Made by a program: the position numbers and the translations under genes. The notes below the pieces were generated by a model. That model was not told the DNA's origin. It searched no databases and saw only the letters and a list, made by a program, of their open reading frames with translations. A stretch of DNA of 64,000 nucleotides from Muribaculaceae bacterium (GTDB lineage Bacteria > Bacteroidota > Bacteroidia > Bacteroidales > Muribaculaceae): NCBI GenBank assembly GCA_017621845.1, contig JAGASI010000011.1, positions 1 through 64,000 on the forward strand, given 5' to 3'. Positions 9,449 through 18,154 of this stretch are shown in pieces. How positions within the stretch are numbered: the stretch's first letter is position 1; each line of letters opens with the position of its first letter.

Positions 9449-10216
9449 ATGAACACTATAACTTTTCTCGGGACAGGCACCTCCACAGGTGTTCCTCAGA
9501 TACGATGCTCTTGCCCGACATGCTCGTCCAACGACCCCCACGACAAGCGGCTCAGGGCATCAGCACTAATCAATTATAAGGACAAAAACATCCTCATCGA
9601 CTGTGGTCCCGACTTCCGCACTCAGATGCTCAGTGTTGGCTCACCAGACCTCAACGCCGTATTATTGACCCATAGCCACTATGATCACGTCGGCGGTCTT
9701 GATGACCTGCGCCCCTATTGCGCCGACTCTTTATTTCCTATATATTGCCGACAAGACGTTTCAGACGACCTGCATGCCCGTCTTCCCTACTGCTTCAACG
9801 TAGGGCTTAAACCCGGTGTGCCTCATTATGACATACATGTCATCGACCCCTCTCGTTCATTTGACATCGATGATATACAAGTTACCCCTCTCCCCGTGAT
9901 GCATGCCAAGCTCCCCATCCTGGGTTACCGTATAGGTTCTCTTGCCTATATCACCGACTGTAAGACAATGCCCGAGTCAACCATCGACCTCATCAAGAAT
10001 ATCGATACACTTGTAATAAATGCCCTCAGGCCCACACCCCATTTCTCTCACCTATCACTGTCCCAGGCTCTCGACCTCATCAAGATTATAAACCCCCGAC
10101 GTGCTTTTCTCACCCACATGTCCCACGGCACACCACCCCATGCCATAGCTCGGACTCTACTACCCGACAACGTCTCATTTGCCCATGACATGCTATCCAT
10201 TACCTTCCCCGACTGA
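9449..10216 (+). CDS. Metallo-beta-lactamase-fold hydrolase, PhnP-like
   Basis: A 255-residue MBL-fold metallohydrolase. The dinuclear metal site motif is HSHYDHVGG (His75, His77, Asp79, His80). Further candidate ligands are the His in PVMHAKLPILGY, Asp in YITDCKTM, and the C-terminal THMSHG. The N-terminal GTGTSTGVPQIRCSCPTC, with conserved cysteines, is typical of the phosphoribosyl cyclic phosphate diesterase (PhnP)/RNase Z-like branch. There is no phn operon nearby, so the physiological substrate is unknown. Confidence 0.88.
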   Translation: MNTITFLGTGTSTGVPQIRCSCPTCSSNDPHDKRLRASALINYKDKNILIDCGPDFRTQMLSVGSPDLNAVLLTHSHYDHVGGLDDLRPYCADSLFPIYCRQDVSDDLHARLPYCFNVGLKPGVPHYDIHVIDPSRSFDIDDIQVTPLPVMHAKLPILGYRIGSLAYITDCKTMPESTIDLIKNIDTLVINALRPTPHFSHLSLSQALDLIKIINPRRAFLTHMSHGTPPHAIARTLLPDNVSFAHDMLSITFPD

Positions 10217-10281
10217 GGACCGGTTGACTGTTTATTATTCCTCCCATACATCCAGGAATTGACGATTTAAAAAAATACTCG

Positions 10282-10289
10282 TATATTTG
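10282..10289 (+). promoter_or_regulatory. -7 promoter box of the exonuclease gene
   Basis: TATATTTG fits TAnnTTTG, 38 nt upstream of the ATG at 10328. A T-rich ATTTAA about 17 nt upstream may serve as the -33 element. Confidence 0.55.
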
Positions 10290-10327
10290 CACTCGCCTAA
10301 CTCCAATACGAGCACCTTTTACAATCA

Positions 10328-11020
10328 ATGTTAGACACCACTAAGCCTCACATATCCATAAGCAAGGAAACAATTGCCCAAATGCCGGTTGTTGAATATC
10401 CCGGAGGTATTGATGCCGTCACCGTGATTGACACCGCCGCCAAGGCTCGTATCGCCCTACGTGCGCTCGGCAAATCCACACACATTGGATTTGACTCCGA
10501 GACAAGACCTTCTTTCCAACGTGGCCGAACAAACAAAGTTGCCCTGTTGCAACTATCCAATGGTGACCACTGCTATCTGTTCAGACTCAATGTCCCGGGC
10601 ATTTATGAGATGGTAAGACCATTACTTGAAAATCCCGACATAATCAAAATAGGGCTATCGGTACACGATGACTTCAATGCCCTCAGACGTCGTGGCGACA
10701 TTAATCCTGCCGGTTTTATCGACCTACAGGACTATGCATCGACTTTTCTTATCTCAGACATCTCTCTACAAAAGATATATGCCATAATATTTGGCGAACG
10801 CATATCCAAGGCCCAACGGCTCACCAATTGGGAAGCTGCTCAACTCACCGAGGCTCAACAAATATACGCGTCAATTGATGCTTGGGCATGTCTAAAACTT
10901 TACAAACATCTGCGTGCCGGACATTTCCACCCTGCCCAAAGCCCCTATTACATTATACCAAATCTTGAAATAGACGTCAACTCAACAAACACGTCTATAC
11001 CTATAACAGCCACACCATGA
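10328..11020 (+). CDS. DEDDy 3'-5' exonuclease domain protein (RNase D-like)
   Basis: A 230-residue protein consisting of one DEDDy exonuclease domain. Exo I is FDSET (Asp56, Glu58), Exo II is GLSVHDDFNAL (Asp114 or Asp115), Exo III is YASIDAW (Tyr180, Asp184), all at normal spacing. It lacks the HRDC domains of full RNase D, as is usual for the short Bacteroidetes proteins. The substrate is presumably structured RNA or DNA 3' ends. Its stop overlaps the next ATG (11017) by 4 nt. Confidence 0.88.
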   Translation: MLDTTKPHISISKETIAQMPVVEYPGGIDAVTVIDTAAKARIALRALGKSTHIGFDSETRPSFQRGRTNKVALLQLSNGDHCYLFRLNVPGIYEMVRPLLENPDIIKIGLSVHDDFNALRRRGDINPAGFIDLQDYASTFLISDISLQKIYAIIFGERISKAQRLTNWEAAQLTEAQQIYASIDAWACLKLYKHLRAGHFHPAQSPYYIIPNLEIDVNSTNTSIPITATP

Positions 11021-11259
11021 AAATTCCTAAATCAACTCTCATCCCATCTTTACTGCTGATTTATCTTGCTGTCATGAGCTATATAGGATATGGTGCATAT
11101 AACCGTGGCGAATTTTCGGCAACCTATTACTTTGGCACCATTATCGCAACAATATTAGTCATCATTCTCCTGCACTTCTCGCTGAAACGACGCGAAAAAC
11201 TGCGCCGAGAACGTGAAAACGACCTCAAAAACAACCCTGACAAAAAAGATTACAAATAA
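11017..11259 (+). CDS. Small two-helix membrane protein
   Basis: 80 residues with two hydrophobic segments (about 8-25 and 39-54) and a strongly charged cytoplasmic tail (KRREKLRRERENDLKNN). It is coupled to the exonuclease gene by an ATGA overlap. I recognise no family; the topology suggests an inner-membrane hairpin. Confidence 0.75.
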   Translation: MKIPKSTLIPSLLLIYLAVMSYIGYGAYNRGEFSATYYFGTIIATILVIILLHFSLKRREKLRRERENDLKNNPDKKDYK

Positions 11260-11346
11260 CAAATAAGAAGTTGTTACTCCCCTCAAAAAAGTAAACAACC
11301 TCCCAAACTCAACTACATATTAACTTTCCTAAAAAACAAATTAATT

Positions 11347-11745
11347 ATGAAAAATCTGCTGTTAATCGCTCTCGTAGCCGTCATAAGCACCTTTTCGGCC
11401 GGTGCTCAGGTCATAACCAGCACCAACCCCGATGCCCATCGCGCCACCACCTGCACAAAAAAAATTAAGTGTGACAAAGCTACCAAATGCGACCAGGCCA
11501 AAGCTTGCACCAAAGCATGTGACAAAAAAGATTGCACCAAGGCTTGCGACAAAAAAACTTGCACCAAAGCATGTGATAAAAAGGATTGCACCAAGGTTTG
11601 CGACAAAAAAGCTTGCACCAAAGCATGTGATAAAAAGGATTGCACCAAGGTTTGCGACAAAAAAGCTTGCACCAAAGCATGTGATAAAAAGGATTGCACC
11701 AAGGCTTGCACCAAAAAAGCTTGCACCAAAAACTGCAAAAAATAA
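11347..11745 (+). CDS. Secreted Cys/Lys-rich nonapeptide-repeat protein
   Basis: A 132-residue protein with a clear signal peptide (about 1-20, ending SAGAQ). The mature part is almost entirely Cys, Lys, Asp, Thr and Ala. After a short leader (TTCTKKIKCDKATKC) come seven near-identical nine-residue units CTK(A/V)CDKKx, then a degenerate tail. I count 21 cysteines in about 112 mature residues. The DNA contains an exact 54-bp unit (two nonapeptides) at least twice, so the array expands by duplication. Regular CxxxC spacing suggests metal binding or disulfide cross-linking in the envelope; this is inference. It has its own terminator at 11768. Confidence 0.85.
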   Translation: MKNLLLIALVAVISTFSAGAQVITSTNPDAHRATTCTKKIKCDKATKCDQAKACTKACDKKDCTKACDKKTCTKACDKKDCTKVCDKKACTKACDKKDCTKVCDKKACTKACDKKDCTKACTKKACTKNCKK

Positions 11746-11767
11746 CTTAACCTCCCGACATCATAAC

Positions 11768-11797
11768 GAGGCGGCCAAAATAAAATTTGGCCGCCTC
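11768..11797 (+). terminator. Terminator of the Cys-repeat gene
   Basis: A perfect 12-bp stem (GAGGCGGCCAAA / TTTGGCCGCCTC) with a 6-nt A/T loop sits 22 bp after the stop, followed by a short T-containing stretch. It may also serve the convergent gene ending at 11814. Confidence 0.75.
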
Positions 11798-11813
11798 GCT
11801 TTATAACCAGAAA

Positions 11814-12056
11814 TTATCGTGACTCTCGTGCATAAGAGAGAACAGTCGGAGACTCGACGTCCACTCCATATTCTCGGGCACGTTCCACAATAGCCGTGGC
11901 CAAACGAGGCTTCAAATCCTCGGGGCAATATCTGAAATAGGCCTCGGCCGCCCGCACATGTGCAGCATCAGGCATCGGATATTCCCGACGCTCGGGCAAG
12001 CCGTACACGCTATCCGGCAATTCCTTCTTGTTTTTATAGCTAAGTCTATCTGTCAT
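11814..12056 (-). CDS. DUF6582-like small protein
   Basis: 80 residues. The LPDSVYGLPERREYPMPDA stretch and following helical segment match the pattern of the DUF6582 family (often found in phage and mobile-element gene sets), which has no established function. There is no signal peptide, so it is cytoplasmic. It lies downstream of a strong 20-bp inverted repeat that separates it from the outer-membrane protein gene. Family assignment is by recalled pattern only. Confidence 0.65.
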   Translation of the reverse strand: MTDRLSYKNKKELPDSVYGLPERREYPMPDAAHVRAAEAYFRYCPEDLKPRLATAIVERAREYGVDVESPTVLSYARESR

Positions 12057-12076
12057 ATGGCAATAATACCAAACTC

Positions 12077-12134
12077 TAAACCTTTAGTTTAATAAATCCA
12101 AACACAATAGCTATTTTATTAAACTAAAGGTTTA
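12077..12134. terminator. Perfect 20-bp inverted repeat between two minus-strand genes
   Basis: Arms TAAACCTTTAGTTTAATAAA (12077-12096) and its exact complement (12115-12134) are separated by 18 nt. It lies 18 bp after the stop of the outer-membrane protein. AT-rich arms without a clear T-run fit a weak terminator or mRNA-stabilising hairpin. Confidence 0.6.
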
Positions 12135-12152
12135 CTTTTTAATAATTATTTA

Positions 12153-12683
12153 TCATAAATTCAGCCTAAAACCAACCTGAACAAGACCCTGTGAACCAAA
12201 GCCCAATTCACCAAACATCTTGAACCCATTGGAAATGCCAACTTCGGCTCCCACGGGCGAAATCTGACCCGCGAAATAAGCCTTATTATAAGAATCAAAA
12301 CCCTTAGGTTGCAGATGAGAAATAACAACACCTATACCACCATGGGCATATACGGTCACAATTCTATTCTTATAGTAATCATACTTCACGTTAAGCAAGA
12401 TTGAGTGATATGCTATATGTGATGCATCTTTCCCACCTTTGGTACTCGTTGATGAAAATGTATAGGAAGGGCCTATCCTAAATTTTGGAGCAACTCTGAA
12501 GTCTACGCCGGCATTAACTGCACCCCAAGCGGTATTAACCCCACTCCAGCCATCGTGGTTATCACAAGCATCCATCTGGGTATATCCACCGTAAGATGCA
12601 TAAATAGATGTCTCGGCATGAGTGTTCACTGTGCCGGCCATGCTGATCACGGCTACTGCCATCAGTCCTAAAATCTTTTTCAT
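12153..12683 (-). CDS. Outer-membrane beta-barrel protein, OmpW/porin-like fold
   Basis: 176 residues with a signal peptide (about 1-23, ending THAE). It shows alternating polar/aromatic strands throughout (IYASYGGYTQ, FRIGPSYTFSS, LLNVKYDYY, VYAHGGIGVV, KMFGELGFGSQG) and ends in VQVGFRLNL, a terminal strand typical of BAM-inserted barrels. About eight strands are expected. No partner genes or ligand are evident. Confidence 0.78.
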   Translation of the reverse strand: MKKILGLMAVAVISMAGTVNTHAETSIYASYGGYTQMDACDNHDGWSGVNTAWGAVNAGVDFRVAPKFRIGPSYTFSSTSTKGGKDASHIAYHSILLNVKYDYYKNRIVTVYAHGGIGVVISHLQPKGFDSYNKAYFAGQISPVGAEVGISNGFKMFGELGFGSQGLVQVGFRLNL

Positions 12684-13278
12684 AACTTAAATAATTATAC
12701 GTTGAAACATTTAATTAATATATATGGTATTTTATTTATTGGATGAATTAAAAGGCAACCTCCATTCCACTAAAACAATTGTTCCTGGCGTGGCCTGTTG
12801 AGAAAATGTCGCCATACTCTCTCATAAAATCCATTCTGAAATTTACAACAATAAAACATCCCATACACCTCTACGGTTCACTCTGCCGACAGTTAATTAT
12901 AGATTACCTCTAACATAGGTGACAAGATTTTATCTTATTATTTAACACTTGTTATCAACGGGCAAAACCTTAAAACAGTCGAACAACGAAAACATGTTGT
13001 AAAACATATTTTCACATACACCACTATAAAACAGACACTTAGACTACACTCATCGTCTCAGTTCCCTACCATTAAAATTTTTTAAGACCGTATTATTTTG
13101 TCCTTTTCGCTCTGAATTATTATCTTTGAGGGATGAAAAAAATATGGTTAACACATTTTAATCATCCCGACATCTAAATCATCAGTTTTCTCGCGAGAAG
13201 CCGGTCGGGGTATCCCGATTACCAAAAACATTTCTTATAACGAGCGAGTAAGACTACTACCATTAATAATACCTGAAC
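12684..13278. other. Long intergenic region upstream of ndk
   Basis: 595 AT-rich bp between divergent genes. The only clear element is the promoter at 13097-13128. A 14-codon frame starting at 13133 (MKKIWLTHFNHPDI) lies between that promoter and ndk; I have no evidence that it is translated. Confidence 0.55.
13097..13128 (+). promoter_or_regulatory. Bacteroidetes-type promoter of ndk
   Basis: TTTG (13097-13100), a 20-nt spacer, then TATCTTTG (13121-13128) match both elements of the Bacteroidetes housekeeping promoter. Transcription would start near 13135, giving an untranslated leader of about 145 nt. Confidence 0.7.
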
Positions 13279-13740
13279 ATGGAACAAACACTTGTCATAC
13301 TCAAGCCTTCGGCAATAGACCGCGGTCTATGTGGCACCATCATTGCACGTCTTGAGCAGAAAGGCCTTAAAATTGCGGGCATGAAAATGATGCAACTCGA
13401 CGAGCCTATTCTGCGCGAGCATTATGCCCACCTTGTAGACCGTCCGTTCTTCCCTTCGCTTGTACTCTCGATGAGTCGCACTCCGGTTATCGTCATGTGC
13501 CTTGAAGGCCGTGATGCCGTGAGCGTCGTAAGAGCCATGACAGGTGCCACCAATTGCCGTCAAGCCGCACCCGGCACAATCCGTGGTGACCTCGGCATGA
13601 GTGGCCAAGAAAACATCATCCATGCCAGCGACTCGGTCGAGAACGGCAAAATTGAAGTAGCCCGCTTCTTTTATCCAAATGAGATTTTTGACTACTCCAC
13701 CGTTACCACCAAGGCTATATATGCCACCGATGAGCTATAA
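13279..13740 (+). CDS. ndk: Nucleoside diphosphate kinase
   Basis: 153 residues. It transfers the gamma phosphate of ATP to nucleoside diphosphates through a phosphohistidine. The N-terminus TLVILKPSAIDRGL and the active-site segment NIIHASDS with His115 are diagnostic, and Arg and Thr of the nucleotide pocket (TIRGDLG) are present. Length matches the cytoplasmic bacterial enzyme. It is monocistronic, with its own promoter at 13097. Confidence 0.96.
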   Translation: MEQTLVILKPSAIDRGLCGTIIARLEQKGLKIAGMKMMQLDEPILREHYAHLVDRPFFPSLVLSMSRTPVIVMCLEGRDAVSVVRAMTGATNCRQAAPGTIRGDLGMSGQENIIHASDSVENGKIEVARFFYPNEIFDYSTVTTKAIYATDEL

Positions 13741-14081
13741 AACTCTACCCAACTTACACGACCCGACCCACCACCCTATTCCACACCTTACTGCAACGTC
13801 CCTCTCACTCTCCCGCGACAATATCAATCGCTCTCACTGAATATCACGTATATAAATATAATTATTGACTCCAATCTGTCACCTAAGTTTCCATCACAGA
13901 TTCATCCCTCCGGTCAATCAATCATTTTTATACACCACTCCAGAAAAAACTTAAATAATCACACCTTCACGGTCGCCATTATCGTCCAAGTTTAAGACTG
14001 ACACCCCACGGCGACATATATTCTCCCCCAATCAACACCTCGAGGCCAACACCCCCGACGGCACATAAACCAACAATTAAA
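13741..14081. other. Intergenic region, ndk to M23 peptidase
   Basis: 340 bp of pyrimidine-rich sequence with no reading frame, RNA gene or repeat that I can support and no clean TAnnTTTG box. Confidence 0.5.
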
Positions 14082-14978
14082 ATGCAGTTTTCAAAGATAG
14101 CAAAAAGACTCACTACAACACTTACAATCGCGACTGCCGCTATTCTCGGCATGTCAGCCCAGACAACATACCGTCTTCCAGGACAACACACCCAGCAACA
14201 AGGTCAGCTTCTGGCCCGCCAGGGTAACCTCACCCACTCTATAGCCGTTCCTATCAACATCGACTATCTGAACTTCTCTACCGAGGACGAGCCCGAGATT
14301 GACATCTATACCGAAGGATGGAATTCGGGTCGCGTCAACTGCTACAATCTCGCCAACACTCCCCAGCAAGCAGTCATCGACGTATCCCGCTACCACATGC
14401 CACACCCCGGCCCCATAAGCTCGCCTTATGGTTACCGACCTCGTTTTAGGCGCATGCATAAAGGTGTCGACATATCATTGCACATCGGTGATACCGTAAG
14501 AGCCGCATTTGACGGACGTGTTCGCATCACCAACTATGAAGCTCGCGGATACGGCAACTATGTTGTGGTACGCCACACAAACGATCTCGAAACAGTATAT
14601 GGTCACCTCTCAAAGTTCCTGGTCAAGAACGGTGACTTTGTCAAAGCCGGCACTCCTATCGCCCTCGGTGGCAACACCGGACGCTCTACCGGCCCTCACC
14701 TCCACTTCGAGACACGATACATGGGATATGCTATCAATCCCGCTGCTATCTTTGACTTCCCAAACCAGACAACACACACCGACACATACACCTTCAACAA
14801 GAATACCTACCAGAACGCTCGTAACTTTGATCCTCAGGCCAATGCCCAGTATGCCCAGGCCTACTATAGCAAACGAGCTACCAACAAGGCATATTCTTCG
14901 TCAAAATCCAAGTCCAAGAAAGTGGCTTCAAAATCCAAAAAGTCCAAACGCTCAAAAAGCAAGAAAAGACGTAGATAA
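14082..14978 (+). CDS. Secreted M23 (LytM-type) peptidase
   Basis: 298 residues with a signal peptide (about 1-27). The M23 zinc endopeptidase domain (about 105-230) has the ligand motifs HKGVDIS and HLHFE, with a conserved YGHL, so it should be active on peptidoglycan cross-links. The C-terminal tail (about 265-298) is low-complexity Ser/Lys/Arg (SKSKKVASKSKKSKRSKSKK), probably a surface- or nucleic-acid-attracting cationic tail. No FtsE/FtsX or other partner is adjacent. Confidence 0.9.
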   Translation: MQFSKIAKRLTTTLTIATAAILGMSAQTTYRLPGQHTQQQGQLLARQGNLTHSIAVPINIDYLNFSTEDEPEIDIYTEGWNSGRVNCYNLANTPQQAVIDVSRYHMPHPGPISSPYGYRPRFRRMHKGVDISLHIGDTVRAAFDGRVRITNYEARGYGNYVVVRHTNDLETVYGHLSKFLVKNGDFVKAGTPIALGGNTGRSTGPHLHFETRYMGYAINPAAIFDFPNQTTHTDTYTFNKNTYQNARNFDPQANAQYAQAYYSKRATNKAYSSSKSKSKKVASKSKKSKRSKSKKRRR

Positions 14979-15189
14979 AACACCTCACCTATTTCAGGTA
15001 ACGCCTCTAACCCGGCATTTAATCCAGGAATATTTCCACCTCCTCCTCGAGACTGATTTTAACTCAGCAATATCAATAAATACACAAGGCGTACCATTAA
15101 ACACAATGGTCGCCTTGATATTTATGAACACTCCGGCTTAGACAGCATTACCCTACTATCCGACATCTAAACACACATTCAACATAATT

Positions 15190-16311
15190 ATGGTAAAAGT
15201 AGGAGATATAGTAAGATATCTTAACTCAGTTGGTGGAGGCCGCGTAGTAAAAATCGCCGGTAACATGGCATGGGTCGATGATGACGGTTTTGAGACACCG
15301 GTATTGGCTCGCGAATGTGTCGTGGTAGCCGCAGCCGGCTCCCAAGCAGCCACCCCGGTCGATGACCATCGCACAAACGCTGTATCAAGTCAAAATTCAC
15401 GCCCGGCACCGGCCATATCAACACCTTCCCGTTCCAAAGCCTCTGACGACGACTTGATACATGATCTCGATGACAATGAAGAAATACCCGGAGGGGATAC
15501 ACTTAATGTCACCCTCGGATACCAAGCAGTAGACATTGCCCACCTCAGCGATGCCGGATATGAAGCATACCTCATCAATGACTCCAACTACTACCTCTAT
15601 TTCACATACTCAACACGAGCCGATGGACAACAGACCTGGATCACCAGATATGCAGGCATCATCGAGCCTAACATCCAACTACTGCTGGCTGATCTCTCTG
15701 ACCAAGACGTTATTCACTTGGACCATATATGCGTTCAGATTATTGCATTTAAACGTAATAAAGATTTTACGCTGAACCCCCCATTCAACATACAGCGTGA
15801 CTTAGACACCACCAAGTTTTTCAAGCCCCACTGCTTTAAAGCCAATCCTTACTTTGACAACAAAGTCCTCGCACTTGAACTCATCAAAGATGACAAACCG
15901 GTAGACGGACAAGTCATCACACCCCAAGGCGCTGACATTCTTGCCAAAACAATGGTCCTGCCCAAAAACACCGACACTCCCCACCGCCATCATGTCAAGA
16001 AACCATCCAACAACGAGTCACCACTCGTCATTGACCTACATATCCACGAATTATTAGACAACACCGCCGGCCTTTCAAACAGCGATATGCTCAACCTCCA
16101 AGTAGACAAATTCCGCGAAGTAATGGATTGCAACCTCAAAAACCTCGGCAAAAAAATAATCTTTATCCATGGCAAGGGCGATGGCGTGCTGCGTCAAACG
16201 ATACTCAAGGAACTTAAGCATCGCTACCCGGGCGTCGATGTCCAAGACGCTTCATTCCGCGAATATGGATTTGGCGCCACACAAGTTACCATACACCGTC
16301 TGACCCGATAA
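15190..16311 (+). CDS. DUF2027 / Smr domain protein
   Basis: 373 residues. The N-terminal region (MVKVGDIVRYLNSVGGGRVV) is the DUF2027 SH3-like module, followed by a linker and a beta-rich middle. The C-terminal Smr domain is marked by VIDLHIHEL and IFIHGKGDGVLRQ. Smr domains are nucleases related to MutS2 C-termini, acting on branched or structured nucleic acids or on stalled-ribosome mRNA. The DUF2027-Smr fusion is characteristic of Bacteroidetes. The precise substrate here is unknown. Confidence 0.88.
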   Translation: MVKVGDIVRYLNSVGGGRVVKIAGNMAWVDDDGFETPVLARECVVVAAAGSQAATPVDDHRTNAVSSQNSRPAPAISTPSRSKASDDDLIHDLDDNEEIPGGDTLNVTLGYQAVDIAHLSDAGYEAYLINDSNYYLYFTYSTRADGQQTWITRYAGIIEPNIQLLLADLSDQDVIHLDHICVQIIAFKRNKDFTLNPPFNIQRDLDTTKFFKPHCFKANPYFDNKVLALELIKDDKPVDGQVITPQGADILAKTMVLPKNTDTPHRHHVKKPSNNESPLVIDLHIHELLDNTAGLSNSDMLNLQVDKFREVMDCNLKNLGKKIIFIHGKGDGVLRQTILKELKHRYPGVDVQDASFREYGFGATQVTIHRLTR

Positions 16312-16385
16312 TTGGCAGTCTCTCCTACCGAGAATTCATATCACACATCGACACACGACCTTAAGGTCCAGTCACACACCTCATC

Positions 16386-17177
16386 ATGATACTATATTTT
16401 TCAGGCACAGGCAACACACGCCTATGTGCCGAATATCTCGCCAAGGTCTTGGGCCAGCAAGCCATCGAACTCACACAATCTCGGCTGGTCATTCCTAATG
16501 TTGTCAAAGACAAAGTCAACGACAACATGATAATATGGATGTTCCCCATATATTCTTGGGGCTTACCACCTGTCGTCATCAAATACATCAAGAAGTCCCG
16601 GCTGTTGACGCCTCCGGACACAATTCACCACATGGTGGCTACCTGTGGTGATGACGCAGGCAATGCCGACCACATGTGGCGGAAAGCCATGAGACAAATG
16701 GGATATATGGCAGGTCGAGCTTTTACCGTCCTCATGCCTAACACTTACGTGCTTATGAAAGGCTTTGATATCGATACACCCGAAGTCGCCAACCTAAAAA
16801 TATCCAATGCCCCTCAAAAACTCGACTATATAGCTGACGAATTGACAAACAATCCCCGTGGGCATCAAGCTCAGGATGACTATACTCGCGGTAGATGGGC
16901 ATGGCTGAAAACAACCATCATATATCCATGGTTTACCTCACGTGGTCACGGTGTCAATCCTAAAAAATTTCATGTCAAGTCAACATGCATTGCCTGTGGC
17001 AAATGTAGCTGCGAATGTCCAATGGGCAACATTTATGTCCGCGACAAACAACATCCCATTTGGACCTCTAACTGCGCCATGTGCCTACGATGCCTCCACT
17101 CATGCCCCGTCGGTGCCATCACCTATGGTTCAGACCATTCCCTGCCCCAAAAACAACAACTTCCACCGTCTTTATAA
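16386..17177 (+). CDS. EFR1-type flavodoxin-ferredoxin fusion
   Basis: 263 residues. The N-terminal flavodoxin domain carries the FMN phosphate loop FSGTGNTR. The C-terminal ferredoxin domain has two [4Fe-4S] cysteine sets, CIACGKCSCECP and CAMCLRCLHSCP. This arrangement matches the EFR1 family ferrodoxins, cytoplasmic electron carriers of anaerobes. The redox partner is not evident from the neighbours. Confidence 0.9.
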   Translation: MILYFSGTGNTRLCAEYLAKVLGQQAIELTQSRLVIPNVVKDKVNDNMIIWMFPIYSWGLPPVVIKYIKKSRLLTPPDTIHHMVATCGDDAGNADHMWRKAMRQMGYMAGRAFTVLMPNTYVLMKGFDIDTPEVANLKISNAPQKLDYIADELTNNPRGHQAQDDYTRGRWAWLKTTIIYPWFTSRGHGVNPKKFHVKSTCIACGKCSCECPMGNIYVRDKQHPIWTSNCAMCLRCLHSCPVGAITYGSDHSLPQKQQLPPSL

Positions 17178-17224
17178 CCATCTATACCCCCAAAAAACAT
17201 CTTCGGTTATATCAATTTCTACAA

Positions 17225-18148
17225 TCACAAGCTCTGAAAGCCGGCAACCTCTGTTGAGCACTCGCCTAACGGGCCGTTATTCTGAAGAATACCGGTATAG
17301 ACCTTAATGAAATCGACACGCGTCACTCTTACCGGTTGGCCTTCCAGAGTGACTGCTGACGAAAGGCTCAACCCCGAGCGAGACGAGTTATTGGGCCAAC
17401 AATCGGCATAACCAGAATATACACTGAGGTCATAGTTGCCGGTCTTTTCATTATATACTCCATTATCAGGCAGTCTGAGACCCTCGACCGTAACAGTTCT
17501 TTCCAACTCCCACTGTGGGAAAAAACCATGGTTATGGTAAGCCACATTATGCGACAGCCAACCACTATTCCCTTGACTGTCCTCCCATTTCACAAACTTT
17601 TTATCATCGCCGGCTGATGAATTATCGGTATAAGTTATCGAAGTATATACCGCTTGGTCAAAGTGGTCACCCTTCAACACATACCAAGTATCATCAGGCT
17701 CCCCGTTGCCGTTGGCATCAGTCATCACCATCACTATTCCGGGCTCGGCCGAGCCTATAGGATTGGCGGCTGTCTCGGGAGTATATAGAAATGCATTCCC
17801 CAGAATTCTCAGTTCCGGACTCCCGTCATGGGACGCATAGACAGGAGCTTTGAGCTTGACGGTAATGCTTCCACCGAAAGCTCCCAACGTGACCATTTCG
17901 CCACTATTCATAGCCTTTTCGACCTTGGCACGTATCGTTTCTCGCGTATCGCCATCCTGATACAATGGAATCTCGTTGACAAACTGCCCGGGTGCCGGCG
18001 AGTAGTCCAAGACCTTGACACTCAACAGTCGAGGTCCCTGCTCATCATCTCCGCCACCTCCAGCGGGCTCGGTAGTCTCACATGAAGTCAACAACAACGT
18101 CAACACCGGGACACTGATACTTAATAACGATATCTGTTTTCTATTCAT
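17225..18148 (-). CDS. Surface lipoprotein, PKD-like beta-rich
   Basis: 307 residues with a lipoprotein signal (LTLLLTSC, Cys23) followed by a Gly-rich linker (GGGGDDEQG) often found in surface-exported Bacteroidetes lipoproteins. The body is beta-rich with an Asp/Asn-rich DANGNGEPDDTWY segment that could bind calcium. It resembles extracellular PKD-containing proteins of nutrient-uptake loci, but no SusC/SusD pair is nearby. Its start is 6 bp past the recG stop, so it may be expressed from the glyA-ispD-recG transcript. Confidence 0.75.
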   Translation of the reverse strand: MNRKQISLLSISVPVLTLLLTSCETTEPAGGGGDDEQGPRLLSVKVLDYSPAPGQFVNEIPLYQDGDTRETIRAKVEKAMNSGEMVTLGAFGGSITVKLKAPVYASHDGSPELRILGNAFLYTPETAANPIGSAEPGIVMVMTDANGNGEPDDTWYVLKGDHFDQAVYTSITYTDNSSAGDDKKFVKWEDSQGNSGWLSHNVAYHNHGFFPQWELERTVTVEGLRLPDNGVYNEKTGNYDLSVYSGYADCWPNNSSRSGLSLSSAVTLEGQPVRVTRVDFIKVYTGILQNNGPLGECSTEVAGFQSL

Positions 18149-18154
18149 AATAAT

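Noticed and set aside
11500..11730. CRISPR-like regular repeat pattern
   Set aside because: The repeats are directly adjacent coding units without unique spacers, and there are no cas genes.
11406..11738. 110-codon minus-strand frame with regular Leu/Val/Gln repeats
   Set aside because: Created by the 27/54-bp repeats of the Cys/Lys gene read backwards. The plus-strand frame has a signal peptide, start and terminator.
13133..13177. 14-codon frame between the ndk promoter and ndk
   Set aside because: Too short to judge, no evident ribosome-binding site, and not adjacent to ndk in a coupled way.
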